Assembly (NCBI GenBank): GCA_027924585.1
Contig: BSBM01000386.1
Coordinates: forward strand, 5,162,501-5,226,500
Direction: 5' to 3'
Source of the DNA: Larix kaempferi
Taxonomy: Eukaryota > Streptophyta > Pinopsida > Pinales > Pinaceae
Length of the DNA stretch: 64,000 nucleotides
Numbering within the stretch: the first letter of the stretch is position 1; every line of letters starts with the position of its first letter. The position numbers were made by a program, and so were the translations under genes. Of the stretch, positions 34,271 through 46,914 are shown piece by piece. The notes under the pieces are model-generated. The model was given only the letters and a program-made list of their open reading frames with translations, was not told the origin of the DNA and did not search any database.

Positions 34271-37200
34271 ATGGAGAATTCGAATGCTCCTCTCTCTCTG
34301 AGGATCCTGACACTCTTCAATTATCTTGATTGGAGGGATGATATGTAGATGGTATTGTGCAACAAGTTACTATACATGGTAACAATGGGAAAGGAGATCG
34401 AACCTCAAACAACTGTTGAGAAGGCAAAGTATCTGAATATATTGGATGAAGCATTTGGTTTCATGTGTATTCATATTTCCATAGATCTACTCTTCCACCT
34501 CGATGGATCGAAGACTCCAAGAGAGGTTTGGTTTAAGTTAGAGGCCCTCTTCGGCAAACAAGATGAGATAAGGGTCCATATTATGGAGAATGAGTTGATT
34601 TCTCTTTAACCGAGCAGTTTCGAAACTATCCAACAATTCTTTTCCAAATTCAAATATTTGTTCATGCAATGCAAGCAGTGTGGCATTGAGAAGAAGGATG
34701 AGCATTTGGTGCTATCCATTCTGAGAAATCTAGGTCCTAAGTTCTCCATCTTTTTTTCTACCTTCCATTAAGGGATAGTGTCAATCTCTGGTTGAAAAAT
34801 ACCATCCTTATATGTTTTCACTGAATCTCTCATCCAAGAACAAGACAAATTGATTCAGATGGGCACCTTGAAGGCCTCCAAAATTCAAGCTCTTATGGTT
34901 GAAGAGACAAAAAGTGCAAATGAAAAGGGGAAGAAAAAGGGAAAAGAGAATAATAAATTTGAGCCCAATCATAATGCCAAGTCTAGTCCATCGGAAGGAG
35001 CCTCTAGCTCCAAGAAGGACAAAAAAAAGAAATTTTAGAAATAAAAGTGTACATACTGCAAGAAGGGTGACCATCCTGAGAGTTCTTGTATGAAGAAGAC
35101 CATATCTCAAATGGAAAAAATACTTGAACAACATAACATTTCCCTCCCTGACGGAACAAGGAATATTGGTCTAGGTGGAAAGTCAGAAGATCATGAGAGA
35201 GACCATGCATTGAAGGATGGATTCTCACAATCCCAATATTTTCTTATTAATTATGTAGCCTCCAACCACATGGTTTCCTCCAGAGAGCCATTTTCTTCAT
35301 TAGATATCACCTATGGACCCAACATACACATGGGATATGACTCTCAAATATTTTTTGAAGGGAAGGGTACTATACAGCTTGAGCATGGAAAGTTCAACAA
35401 TGTGCCGTATCTGCCTTCTCTAGAAGCTAATTTGTTGTTTGTTTATTAGATGACACACAAAGGTTCACCAAAGAAAGTAGTATTTGGATCTGACATAGTT
35501 AAGGTTGTAGAGATCTCATCCGAGAAATTGATAGCCAAAGGAGTTGCAAACCATGCCTCCAAGGAATATGAGTTCTCTTTCTTCTTACCATACTCACATA
35601 AAAGTGCTATCTTGACTCATGCAAATGAGACAAGTAGACTCTAGCATGAAATATTTGGACACCTAAACTTAAAATACCTACAACATTTGTACAAGGAATA
35701 GATGGTTGAAGTTTTTTCTAACATAAAATTCTCTCAAGGAATATGCAAAGGTTGCTTGGTAGGGAAGCACCCAGAGCGAAAGTATGATGTTGGGAAGGCA
35801 AAGAGAGCTTCCTCCATACTAGATCTGATTCATAGTGATGTTTCAGGACTGATGCCCTTTGCTGCAATGAATGGATCCAGATACCTTATCACCTTCATTG
35901 ATGACTACTCTAGGCTCTGTTGGATCTACTTTCTCAAACAAAAATATGAGGTATTCTAAAGATTCAAAGTTTTCAAAGCCATAGTAAGAACCATGCTGGA
36001 AGGAATATGAAGGAACTCAAATCAAATAATAGATGGAAGTACATCAAGAAGGAGTTACAACAACTATGTGCTTCCAAACGTATTCAAATCAACATTATGT
36101 CTCATACACACCACAACAAAATGGTGTAGTAGAGAGGAATATTAGGTCATGGAAAGAGATGGCTACCTACTTTCTTGAAGCAATAGATATCCCATCAAAT
36201 CTTTGGGTAGAAGAAGTGAACTGTGCCACATACATTCAGAATAGGGTACCCCAAAAATTAGTTGATGGGGGCAATCCATTCAAAGCATTGAATGGACACA
36301 AACCTAATGTCTCTCATTTGAGGGTTTTTGGATCCAAGACATGGGCTAGAATCCCCTTCGATAAGAGCGAAGCAATTCAACCTCAAAGTAGCGAATGCAT
36401 TCTTCTTGGATATGCAGAAGATGCAAAGGCTTACAAATTGATGGATATTGCAACCAAGAGATTCTTCATTAAAAGAAGTGTTCAATTCAATGAGAACCCA
36501 TTGCATGATCTACAACTAGTTGAAGAAGAAGGTATAACTAATGTACCTCTTCCATTCGCTCCTAATGATGTTTCTACAGGTGATCCACATTTAGATTCTG
36601 AAGAAGAAGATCAATATGATTCAGATCTAGATATTGAGTATGAATATCTAGAAGATCCAGATCTAGATCCTACACCTACTCCTAATCCAAATTCTAAATG
36701 GGATCAAAATATTATTGAGGCAGCCGGGGACATTGTTGGGAATTCATCTGACTACAGAAAAACAATATCTCAATACCAAGATTCAAACATTGCACTTTTC
36801 CATACAGAACCACTTCTCCCTACGAGGTGATTCATGATGGTGGGGTTTGATCCACATTCTTAAAGAGAGTATTTCCATGATCCGATATGGAAAGCAGCCA
36901 TGGATGGAGAACATGAGTCACTGCATAACAATGAGACATGGGATCTTGTCCCTCATCCCCCTGGGAGGATACTAGTTTAGTGCAAATGAATCTAAAAAAC
37001 AAAGATTGCATCTGATGGATCTATAACCAAGTACAAGGCTCGGTTGGTTTCAAACGGGTGCTTAGAAGCGCAAGGTTTGGAATACAATGAGACATTCACT
37101 CCTGTAGCAAGAATTGATTCAGTAAATGTTGTTTTGGCCATTGCAACTTTGAATGCATGGGAGGTACATCACATGGATGTAAAGAGTGCCCTCTTGCATG

Positions 37201-37580
37201 GTGACTTAGAAGAATATATCTACATGAAAAATCCTGAGGGGTACATTGATGATCATTCCTTGGTATGTATACTGAGGAGATCATTTTATGGGCTCAAGCA
37301 ATCCCCAAAGGCATGGTATGAAAAGATCAATTCTTTCTTACTATCGCAAAAGTTTGAAAGATGCAAATTTGATTGCAATGTTTACACGCAAAAGAAGGGA
37401 GGATGCCTACTGTTGAGTTTTTTGGATGTGGATGACTTGGTCATCACCGATGCATCTGCTACTGGGTTGAAGCACATCAAGTCTTTCTTGAACAAATCAA
37501 TTGCTATGATAGATCTAGGACTATTAAAACAATTCATTGGTCTTGAAGTAACTCAAAATGCTTTAGGGATCATGATTTCA
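34271..37580 (+). pseudogene. C2 copia gag-pol, decayed, 3' end cut by G1
   Basis: Starts with a gag carrying TPREVWFKLEALFGKQ (about 34520) and one zinc knuckle CTYCKKGDHPESSC (about 35051). Protease follows, but the active-site D has been lost (NYVASNH near 35255). The integrase zinc region and core come next (CKGCLVGK near 35749, FIDDYSR near 35900). A frameshift lies between about 35960 and 36030; the frame then resumes with QNGVVERN. RT (YNETFTPVAR near 37085, VDDLVITD near 37432) runs to a stop at 37581. In-frame stops also occur at 34346, 34607, 35036, 35447 and 35642. The element is interrupted at 37685, so RNase H and the 3' LTR lie beyond G1, outside the window. The start is the ATG near 34271. 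Confidence 0.83.
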
Positions 37581-38358
37581 TAGTCAAGGTATGCATTTGA
37601 TTTACTGAAAAAGTTTCATATGGCTGATTGCAAAGCAAAATATTTTCCCTTCCTATCTGGGATTATATTGGAAGAAGGTGGTTCCTGTAATGTCCCTTTT
37701 TTTAAAAATGATGAAAATGCTCAATTTTCCAATTTTTCCCCAATTCGAATCTTGACTAGTTTTACTGTTTTGGCCTCCAAATTAACCCAAATGCTCCCAA
37801 ATATTTTGTAAGGGTGTATGAATGATATTTAGACTTGAATATTAATTTCAGGGATGATTTATTACCCTCATAATACTTCTGCAAATTTGATTTGTATTAT
37901 GGTCAATGTATGATATTTTAACTAGCAATTTATGCATCAAATCCCCCCTCGATAAACAATGAAAATGGCCTCCCAAATGCTTCCAAACTCCTTCGAATAT
38001 CTGAATAGAGGTAGGGGATGTATTAAGGATGTTAAGGTCTCATATGCATTATTAATTGATTGTTATCTCTGTTCCAACCCTCTCCCATTCAGCTGCAAAA
38101 ATCACAAATTCAACCCTTAGGGAAATGGCACTATTTCTTCTCCCAATGCAATTAAACCGAGTAAAAATACTTCAAATGCTCAAGTACAGTACATGAAACT
38201 TGTAAAATACATCCATGGTAGTATATTAATCATAAATGTATCATAGGATCATACATTCATTCGAAATCATCATCATTATCAAGCTATACATCAAGGTAGT
38301 GGGGAAATGGACATTGTTTGCTCATTAATCAACATTTTTGCATACAATCAATGGGTAT

Positions 38359-39089
38359 TGTTAGGATATTCCTATACTCCATCCTAGTCCCACCAGTATT
38401 TTGAACCTTTACATTTTCAGTCATGCATGCACCTTTAGAGTTTGCGTGCATTCTAGGGTTTGCATGCATTTTGCATGCATCCCAGTCATCAGTCCAACAC
38501 CTAGCCCTCAGTTAGCCAGCCCCCAGGAGCTTCTCACTATTCATTTTTAGCCCTCCAACTGCTTAATGCACCCTTCTTCCTTGATTTTAGGGAGAAAATC
38601 ACCCTTCTTCACCTACCAGTCCAGTTGTCACTCAGTTACGGTCAGTTATAGTCAGTTACAGTCAGTTACATTGAGTTACACTCAGTTACACCTACCAGAG
38701 TTAGTTTGACTGATGCTTGACAGTTACTTGAGCATTGATGACTCCACTGATGATGATGAAGACTTCCAGTTGCGCTCTGATGATCATGAGGACACCTAGT
38801 TGTGCTCCGATGACACTCTATTGATCTCATGATCACTTTGAGAGGCTAATTCGAATTTCCACCTTAGGAATTCGAATCCTCTCTACCATTGTACTATTTG
38901 TTTGTCCATATTGTGATTAATTAATTAGTGTGTGTGAAGTATTATTGCTTCTATCTGAGTTCTACTGTACCATATTATTCTGTTGCTCATTATACTGTAT
39001 TGTTCACTCTTCTTCTATTTTCCTGCTTAATCATAATTACTCTTGTGAGGTATACATCATCTCTTAGATCTGCTGTGAAGATTTTCACA
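38359..39089 (+). repeat. C3 5' LTR
   Basis: 731 bp, TGTTAGGATATT...TTTTCACA. It contains a run of 10-bp units of the type TCAGTTACAG (about 38632-38693) and repeated TTTGCATGCAT segments. It is 50 bp shorter than the 3' LTR, which equals five of the 10-bp units. Confidence 0.93.
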
Positions 39090-39101
39090 TGGTATCAGAG
39101 C
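39090..39101 (+). promoter_or_regulatory. C3 primer binding site
   Basis: TGGTATCAGAGC, an exact match to the common plant copia primer site for initiator tRNA-Met, abuts the LTR. Confidence 0.92.
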
Positions 39102-39244
39102 ATGTTGAGAGTATTGTTTATCTCCATTCTTGAGAGTTTTTTGCAGGTTATTACCAAGATTTCGAGTGCAGCAGTTTCTGCATTTTTGCAGCAATAGCAG
39201 TTGCAATTATTCTATATTGTTTTTGCAGGTCCTCTACAGCTTCA

Positions 39245-40389
39245 ATGTATTCATCAGGAATTACTCCTCTTGATCCACTCAACTATGATGAATGGAAACC
39301 AAGAATGATAGCAGACTTGAATATCCATGATCTTTTTTATTGTTATTTTGAAAGAGAGTTCGAATCCCCTGAAGAGAAGATTGTCTGGTTAATAAAAGTG
39401 ACATGCACTTTGCAGCAATAATGTTTTCTTTGTTTGCACGCCAGAGATTCGAATTCAAATACTGTAATGGTGTTGAAACTCCAAAGGAGTTGTGGATTCC
39501 AAAAGAGATATGGGCTCACCTAGATGAAAAATTTGGCAGAAAGAATGAAGGAATTGGTCCTAACCCATTCGAAAGCAAGCAAAGTGATGCATTCACTCCT
39601 CTTGATGGTCTCTCAGATCATGAACCAGTATCATCTCATATTGAAATTGTTGACAAAGAACTTGCAGATTCTCCATTCATGCTCAAAATTTCTTCTTTTT
39701 CTGTGCCAGCTCACACTCTAGATATTGCAGAAGGTCCTAAATCCTCTCTTGCACCAGAGTCTATTGGTTTGCATCATGATCACATGATTATTTCAGAGGT
39801 CAAAACAGCTACTGAAGGTAATGCATTTGCTCCTCTCCAACTATCTCCTCTTTTATACTACTATATGATCATAAATTCATGCTTTCAGAAGGTTATTGAA
39901 GATTATGGCCATTGCCATTCGCTTGGGATAAATTCTCATGCAATTACTTGTTTTGATCTCACCTTTCATGGTTCAAAGGAGATCTCAAGAAACCATGATT
40001 CAAGTCTTGGATCTAATTTGGATTCTAAACAATTACTGCTTGGGATAATTTCTCATGCATATGATAGTTTTGATTTGACCCCTGCTGGTTCAAAGGAGAT
40101 CTCAAGAAACTGTTTTTTAAGTCTTAAGTCTGATTTTGATTTCAAGGAAACATGTAATAGTTATTTTTGGCATAATCTCACCCATGGTGGTTCGAAGGAG
40201 AAGACAAAAGACTATATGCACTTTCACATATTTGATCCTACCTCAGCTGATTCGAATCACAGGTTCAAGGATCATTCTCATACAGTTGGATTTGTTCTCA
40301 TCACATTCGATTTGAAGAGCAAGTACAAGCAAATTCTTTTTGAGCATGATCCACTTCTTCCCAAGAAGAATATACCTCTAGACATATGA
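39245..40389 (+). pseudogene. C3 gag start plus repeat-containing frame
   Basis: The ATG at 39245 opens a copia gag start (LDPLNYDEWKPRM). Its frame shifts near 39400 into the frame 39403-40389, which continues gag for about 45 residues (VETPKELW, LDEKFGRK). After that the product is unlike any gag or pol I know. It carries degenerate modules of about 38-40 residues centred on FDLT..GSKEISRN (near 39955 and 40069), with weaker copies near 40180 and 40230. The modules are rich in His, Ser and Asp. There is no zinc knuckle, protease or RT. The 287 codons after the gag remnant contain no stop despite LTR divergence. The function is unknown. Confidence 0.6.
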
Positions 40390-40563
40390 CCAAGCATCAC
40401 ACGTGATTGAGTTTGGAGCATTTATTTTTTATGTGTGCCTTACAGTCTATTTTTTGAGGAGGGGGGTATGTTTCCCATGAAATTTTCCTACTTCCTTAGT
40501 TTATTGATTTTTATTATTCATTGTATTGGGTGACCTTTGGTCTTAGTTACCAGGGCCCAGGAT

Positions 40564-40577
40564 GGATTAAGGGGGGG
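40564..40577 (+). promoter_or_regulatory. C3 polypurine tract
   Basis: GGATTAAGGGGGGG lies immediately before the TG of the 3' LTR. The upstream 120 bases (GGTGACCTTTGGTCTTAG and neighbours) match the C1 3' region at about 32550. Confidence 0.9.
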
Positions 40578-41358
40578 TGTTAGGATATTCCTATACTCCA
40601 TCCTAGTCCCACCAGTATTTTGATCCTTTACATTTTCAGTCATGCATGCACCTTTAGGATTTGCATGCATTCTAGGGTTTGCATGCATTTTGCATGCATC
40701 ACAGTCATCAGACCAGCACCTAGCCCTCAGTTAGCCAACCCCCAGGAGCTTCTCACTATTCAGTTTTAGCCCTCCAGCTGCTTAATGCGCCCTTCTTCCT
40801 TGATTTTAGGGAGCAACTCGCCCTTCTTCACCTACCAGTCCAGTTATCGCTCAGTTACCGTCAGTTACAGTCAGTTACAGTCAGTTATAGTCAGTTACAC
40901 TCAGTTATAGTCAGTTACAGTCAGTTACACTCAGTTACATTGAGTTACACTCAGTTACACCTACCATAGTTAGTTTGACTGATGGTTGACAGTTACTTGA
41001 GCATTGATGACTCCATTGATGATGATGAAGACTTCCAGTTGTGCTCCGATGATCATGAGGACACCTAGTTGTGCTCCGATGACACTCTATTGATCTTATG
41101 ATCACTCTGAGAGGCTAATTCGAATTGCCACCTTAGGCATTCGAATCCTCTCTACCATTGTACTATTTATTTTTTCATACTATGATTAATTAATTAGTGT
41201 GTGTGAAGTATTATTTCTTCTATCTAAGTTCTACTGTACCATATTATTCTGTTACTCATTATACTGTATTGTTCACTCTTTTTCTATTTTCCTGCTTAAT
41301 CATAATTACTCTTGTGAGGTATACATCATCTCTTAGATCTGCTGTGAGTATTTTCACA
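40578..41358 (+). repeat. C3 3' LTR
   Basis: 781 bp, aligned to 38359-39089 with roughly 5 percent substitutions by eye. The TCAGTTACAG-type array (about 40852-40963) has about five more units than in the 5' LTR. Confidence 0.93.
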
Positions 41359-42456
41359 GGTATTTCGACCTGAAACTTTCTAAATATGAAGAACAGGGGA
41401 TATGAAGCTATTACAATCAGAAATGTATTATATGAAGCTCTCCCAATGAGTACAAGTGCTCACCAAAAATGCCCTCCCTCAAGGAGCATGAATATGCCTT
41501 CAAAACTGGAAATGGTGGAGAGGAAGTGCTGCACTAAACCAAACCATGAACCTTCCTATAGCTGCTACATGCAAATACAAACTCCATTAAAGCACCATGA
41601 AAGACCTGAGTGGCATCTCCAAACACCAACTTGGATGGGAATCTTTCACCCTCGAAATTGACTAATGCAAGAAGCTAGTCATCCACTAGCTCTCTCTTCA
41701 CAAATACAATTTTTCTCAAATCATCAAAATCCATTCTCATACTTGATTTCTACATTTTATAACCAACATTAGCCTTCTCAGGGTCGAAATCGTCTCATTA
41801 TATTCTAGATATTTCCACTTAGGAAATATTCCACATTTGCCACTTGTCTCCTAGTTTCCAACCCTCCATCTTCTCCCAAATTCGAGTAGGAGTCTCTTTA
41901 GCTTTCCCCAACTCCATGAGCGCCTTCTTGAGCCTATTTTTGGGGATGACATGTCATAATGGTTAGGTGTAAGTAGTCAGATCTGAATTTTGTCATAGAT
42001 GTCATAGATGCTTCATCATTGTTGTCATAAGACTAGGGAATCTATCCCAAGTGTCCACTAGTCTCCAATTTGACTCTTCCTCTTCCATGGAGGTTACTAT
42101 TCCATCACATTTTGACCTAAGATGATCCATGCCATGTGTATGCCTTACCAAATCACCCAATAATGTTTTCCTTCCCATGGATTCGAAATGCCAAGTGATA
42201 TTTTCCATGTGGCAGTGAGAAATCAAGCTAGTGGGGGTCCCACATCCTCCAAATGTACTCAAAACCATTTTTCACCTATAATTCATTTTGGATTCATTTA
42301 TTCAACTTATTTATTAAATACTTGGATTATTCTAATGTGTAAACATTATTCCTTTTCTCCCTTATTACAATTCCCAATGTACCCATTCAACCTAGGGAAT
42401 TTGGTAGGATTGATGGGGATTGTCTGCTATACAATTATTTGAATGGGGACATTACA

Positions 42457-42470
42457 GTCCTCCCCACCCA
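42457..42470 (-). promoter_or_regulatory. G1 polypurine tract
   Basis: On the minus strand GGGTGGGGAGGAC stands directly before the LTR start TGTAATGTCCCC. It follows the stop of the chromodomain frame and a TTGAGGACAAGC motif that is common at this position in plant gypsy elements. Confidence 0.8.
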
Positions 42471-42471
42471 A

Positions 42472-45400
42472 GATTGCTTGTCCTCAAACAATTGAAAATT
42501 AGGATGCTGCAAAATATTTTCCTCTTCCCATGTGGCATCTTCATTTGGTAGGTCCTTCCATTGTACTAAATATTCTTTGATAATTCTACTCCTCAACCTC
42601 CTTTCCCGTGTCTTCAAAATATTTTATGGAACAAGTGTGAGCTGACCTTCATCATCCAAGGGAGGAAGTATTTCTGAAGTGATGATTTGATGTCTAAGGT
42701 ATTTCTCGAGACAAGAAACATGGAATACATTATGGATTTTACTCCCTTCCGAAAGTTCTAGTTCATATGCTACTTCTACGATCTTGTGCACTACCTTGTA
42801 TTGCCCATAGTACCTTGGTTTTAATCTTTCTGATCCATTCTTTTTTAGAGATGTTTGCTTATATGGATGCAACCTTAAATATACTAAATCATTGACCTAA
42901 AAGGTTCTTTCTCCCCTATGTCTATCAGCATATTGTTTTTGTTGATTTTGAGCAACGTGCACTTTGTCTTTCAAGAGCTTTAAAATGTCTTGGCTCTCTT
43001 CCACCCAATATTTAGCCTTTGGGGCTCTACTATCACCGAATATGATTTCAATAAATGTAAGTGTGTCATAACCATATAATGATTTTAAAGGAGACATCCC
43101 TATTGACATATGATAAGTGGTGTTGTAGCAAAACTCACCCAAGTGGAGCCATTTTGCCCATGCTTTTTGCTGTTCTCCCACATAGTTTCTTAGGTACCCT
43201 TCCAACCACTGATTCACCCTCTCTGTTTTTCCATCAGTTTTTGGATGATAGATGGTACTTGGAGTCAATTGAGTGCCCACCAATCTAAAAATTGCTTTCC
43301 AAAAGGCACCCATGAATCTACTATCTCTATCACTAACAATGCTTTTGGGGAGCCCATGCAATCTGAAGATTTCTTTGAAAAAAATATCAGCCACTTGTGC
43401 AGCACTAAAATATGATGTAACAACAAAGAAATGAGTAAATTTTGTCAACCTATCCACTACCACATATATGCAATCCTTACCCAAAGATTTAGGCAAACCG
43501 GTGATGAAATCCATGGAGATACTGTCCCATTTTTGCTCCGGAATGGGAAATGGTTCTAATAGCCCAGCTGGACATGTGAGTTCTGATTTGTTTTGTTAAC
43601 ATAATTTATATTCATTCACATATTTCTGAACATATTCCTTCAAGCCTTTCCAAAAAAACCTTTGCCTCAACTGTCTATAAGTTTTGAAGATCCCCGGATG
43701 GCCCGCTAGTGGAGAATCATGTGCTTCTTGCAAAATTCGGTACTTGAGCTTTGAGTTCTGAACTAAATAAATTCTTCCCTTATAATAGATCATCCCATTC
43801 AAAATCCTGTAGTTATCATCCCCTTTGATTCCATCCAACACATCACAAGGAAATTTGTCTTTAGCATATTCAACTAGTAGCATGTTTTTCCAATCCTTGA
43901 CAATGTCCATGAGAGAAAAAGAAGGTCTTCTTGACAAAGCATCTGCTACTATATTATTCTTTCTCTTGACATATTCAATATCAAATTAATAATCTTGGAT
44001 TTTTATTACCCACTTTTGTTGCCTTTCATTTATATATTTTTGGGTGAGAAAGTGTCTTAGACTATTATTGTCAGTTTTCACCACAAGCTTGCTGCCCACC
44101 AAGTATCGTCTGAATTTGGCCAATGCATGCATAATGGCCAGCATTTCTTTATCATAGATGGAGTAAAGTTTTTCATGAGGATGCAACTTTCTACTCTCAA
44201 AAGGCTATGGAGTGTTGGCTTTGCTTTAGGACATCTCCTATTCCTCCACCTGAAGCATCACATTCCACAACAAAAGATTTAGTAAAATCAGGAAGTGCAA
44301 GTATGGGACAACTACTCATTACCTCTTTCATTTTTTGGAAGGCCTTTTCAGCCTCTTCATCCCGCTTGAAAGCATTCTTCTTAGTCAAATCAGTGAGTGG
44401 AGAAGTCAACTTGGAGAATCCCTTCACAAATTTTCTATAGTATGTGCATATGCCAATAAAACCCCTCAATTCGGTGATGTTTTTTGGTGATGACCATTCT
44501 AAGATAGCCCTGATTTTTTCCATGTGTACCTTCACTCCTTTTTTTCCCAATAATTTTCCCAAGATATAGTAATTCTTTCATCCCAAATTCACACTTTGAC
44601 AACTTAGCAAATAATGACTCTTCTTGCAAAACCTTCAACACAATCTCTAACTGTTGCAAATGCTCTTCCCATGTTTTACTGTAAATGAGAATGTCATCAA
44701 ATAAAACCAAAACAAACCTTCTTAGTTGCTTGCAAAAGATCTTATTCATGCATGCTTGAAATGTGGCTAGAGCATTAGTTAACCCAAAAGGCATGACAAG
44801 AAATTCAAAGTGACCATAATGACATTGAAAAGCAGTCTTTTGCACATCTTCATCTTTCATTCGAATTCGATGATACCCTGATCTAAGGTCAATTTGGAGA
44901 AGTATTTGGCCCCATGTAGCTCATCCATGAGCTCATCAATCCTAGGAATATGATACCTATTCTTGATAGTCTTTTTGTTCAAAGCTCTAAAGTCTATGCA
45001 CATTCTCAATGTTCCATCTTTTTTCTTCACTAGCACTACTGAAGAAGCATAAGGGCTAGAGCTTGGTCTAATGAGTCCCAACTCTAGGATTTCTTGGATA
45101 GCTTTTTCAATCTCATCTCTGAAATTTTTAGGATGTCTATAAGGTGGTATCTAAATGGGTGAAGTACCCTCCTCCAAAATAATGCTATGCTCAACGCCCC
45201 TATCCAATGGTCAACCATGTGGAAGGTCTCTAATTTTTTTTTCATATTTTTGCAAAAGTCTTTCTATCTCCTTTGGGTGTTCAACAACATTTATATTTGT
45301 CTTTGGAGATGTAATATGACATTCTGCAACCCATTCTATGTTCCCATGCCTCAATATAGATCTCATACTAGTGCAAGTCACTACTTGATTTGGATAAGTG

Positions 45401-45750
45401 TACTACCCTCTCACAACTCTTTGTACTCCTTTTAAATCTTGGAATTTCATTTCGAGAATTTGATAATTTATTGTATGCTCTCCTATTGAATATGGCCATT
45501 GCACTCTCAAAACCACATTAGTATCAGCAACATGAACGACATTTATCAACAAAAGTATAGTTACCTACGGTGACTTGTAGCTTTGGAGCCCATGTTTTGG
45601 ATTGCATTGTGTTGTGACGGGTAACGACAACTGTGAAGCCATCAAATGGTTCAATAGGTATCTTTCTTTTCTCCACCATCTCTACATCGATGAAGTTATG
45701 GATGGCTCCTCCATCTACCAAAACTGAAATTCTTTGTCCTTGTACCACAC
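42472..45750 (-). pseudogene. G1 pol with chromodomain, decayed
   Basis: Read from right to left: protease with VDGG in place of D[ST]G (near 45720); RT (about 45080-44440) with LFDD at the active site and a frameshift near 44870; connection and RNase H (about 44440-43990); integrase zinc region (about 43720-43600); integrase core with MDFITGLP and VSDRDSRF (43514-42900); a C-terminal integrase domain (42872-42624); and a chromodomain (EYLVQWKDLPNEDATWEEE, about 42580-42520). The chromodomain targets integration to particular chromatin in this group and makes G1 a chromovirus. Several stops and shifts between the pieces make it inactive. Confidence 0.85.
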
Positions 45751-45879
45751 CCTTGCATCGGATAGTATGATAGTGAGGTACTGCTTAAAGTACTACCATT
45801 CTTGCTTTTTCTGGTGAAGGCTGATTTTCTTCTTGTATTTCCTCTTCTACTACTGTCTCATATGCCTATTATCGATCTG

Positions 45880-46914
45880 AAAGATGTCCATCTTCATCCA
45901 TGCCCCCATCATACCCCTCATTATCAGAAAATACTTATATGTATTGAGCCTTTCCTTTAGTACATTTGTGTCTCGATGTCCATGGTTGGAAGCATGTGAA
46001 GCACAGTTTTTTTTTCGAAGTTCATCCCTGTTTAGTCCTTCTTTTTTATTCCTTTCAAATGAATCTCTTTACCAAGGTTTCTTATCATATCCATCCCTTT
46101 TCCAAGGTTTCTTTTCAAATTTGTAGCTAGGCTTGGGAGGAAATCTTGTTCTAAGAAGCACATTTTGGAGATCCCTAGTTAAGCTCATTGCATCTTTTAA
46201 TGTAGTTGGCTTGTGGGATTTGACCAAACCTCTTAAGGGTTCATCCAAAACTTCAGTGAACAGCAATACTAATCTTCCCATAAAGACATCAGCCACCTTG
46301 ACTGATAATTTTTGAAAGTCCAACATATATTCAGTAGGGGACCAAGTTTGCTTCAATTGAGCTAGTTCTTTGAAAGACAATTCTGGATCTTTTTGTTCAA
46401 GTCTTTCTAGTACCCTGTCAAAAAATTCTCCACATGTTTTAACTTGATTATGACTCAAGGTTTTTAGCCCATGAAACCACCATTCATTGGCATCTCCTTC
46501 CAAATGCAAAATGGTCATTTTTAATGCATCCTCTTCCAACATAGGATTCAGCTGAAAATATACATCCAATTTTTGCACCCAAGTGTTAGAAGAATTTTGA
46601 GAAGAACCATCAACAGTAGGAAGTGACATTTTTTCAATAGCACTATTTAATTCTTTGTTTTGGAATGGACTCCTATTGTCTTCCCTCCTTTTAATTTTTT
46701 GTATAGCATCAATGTAGTCACTAAGTGGTACACCTCTTTTACACTCTTCATTCAAATCATTCCAATCATTTACGAGTTTCTTATAATCCACCTCAATATT
46801 GGGCTCTTCTTTGGGTGTGAGAAATTTAGGTGCAGTATTCCTTTGGGTGATTCCATGAAGATGGGTAACTCTTTTTGGCCAAATATGATAGTGAAAAATG
46901 GAAATTCTATCCAT
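45880..46914 (-). pseudogene. G1 gag, main part
   Basis: A gag capsid region with FDRVLERLEQKDPELSFKEL (near 46420) and LDVYFQLNPM (near 46560), as usual in plant chromoviruses. A knuckle-like CFTC...H.C block follows near 45990-46020, in another frame. T1 separates this part from the gag start at 63068-63500. The frame has a stop just ahead of 46914, so the apparent start there is only a result of the insertion. Confidence 0.75.

Larger units (their letters stand above)
38359..41358 (+). mobile_element. C3, short non-autonomous copia-like element
   Basis: A complete 3.0-kb element with TG...CA LTRs and the 5-bp duplication GGTAT (38354-38358 and 41359-41363). It has a perfect initiator-Met primer site and a strong polypurine tract. 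Its 1.5-kb interior holds a broken gag start and one open frame with no polymerase domain. Its 3' untranslated region is clearly related to that of C1. Confidence 0.93.
37686..42456 (-). repeat. G1 3' LTR, split by C3
   Basis: It consists of 37686-38358 and 41364-42456, about 1766 bp without C3. The two ends are inverted repeats of each other: TGTAATGTCCC on the left and GGGGACATTACA on the right. The plus-strand start matches 63503 onward. No gene of its own is evident; the short frame at 41386-41661 has no recognisable domain. Confidence 0.88.
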
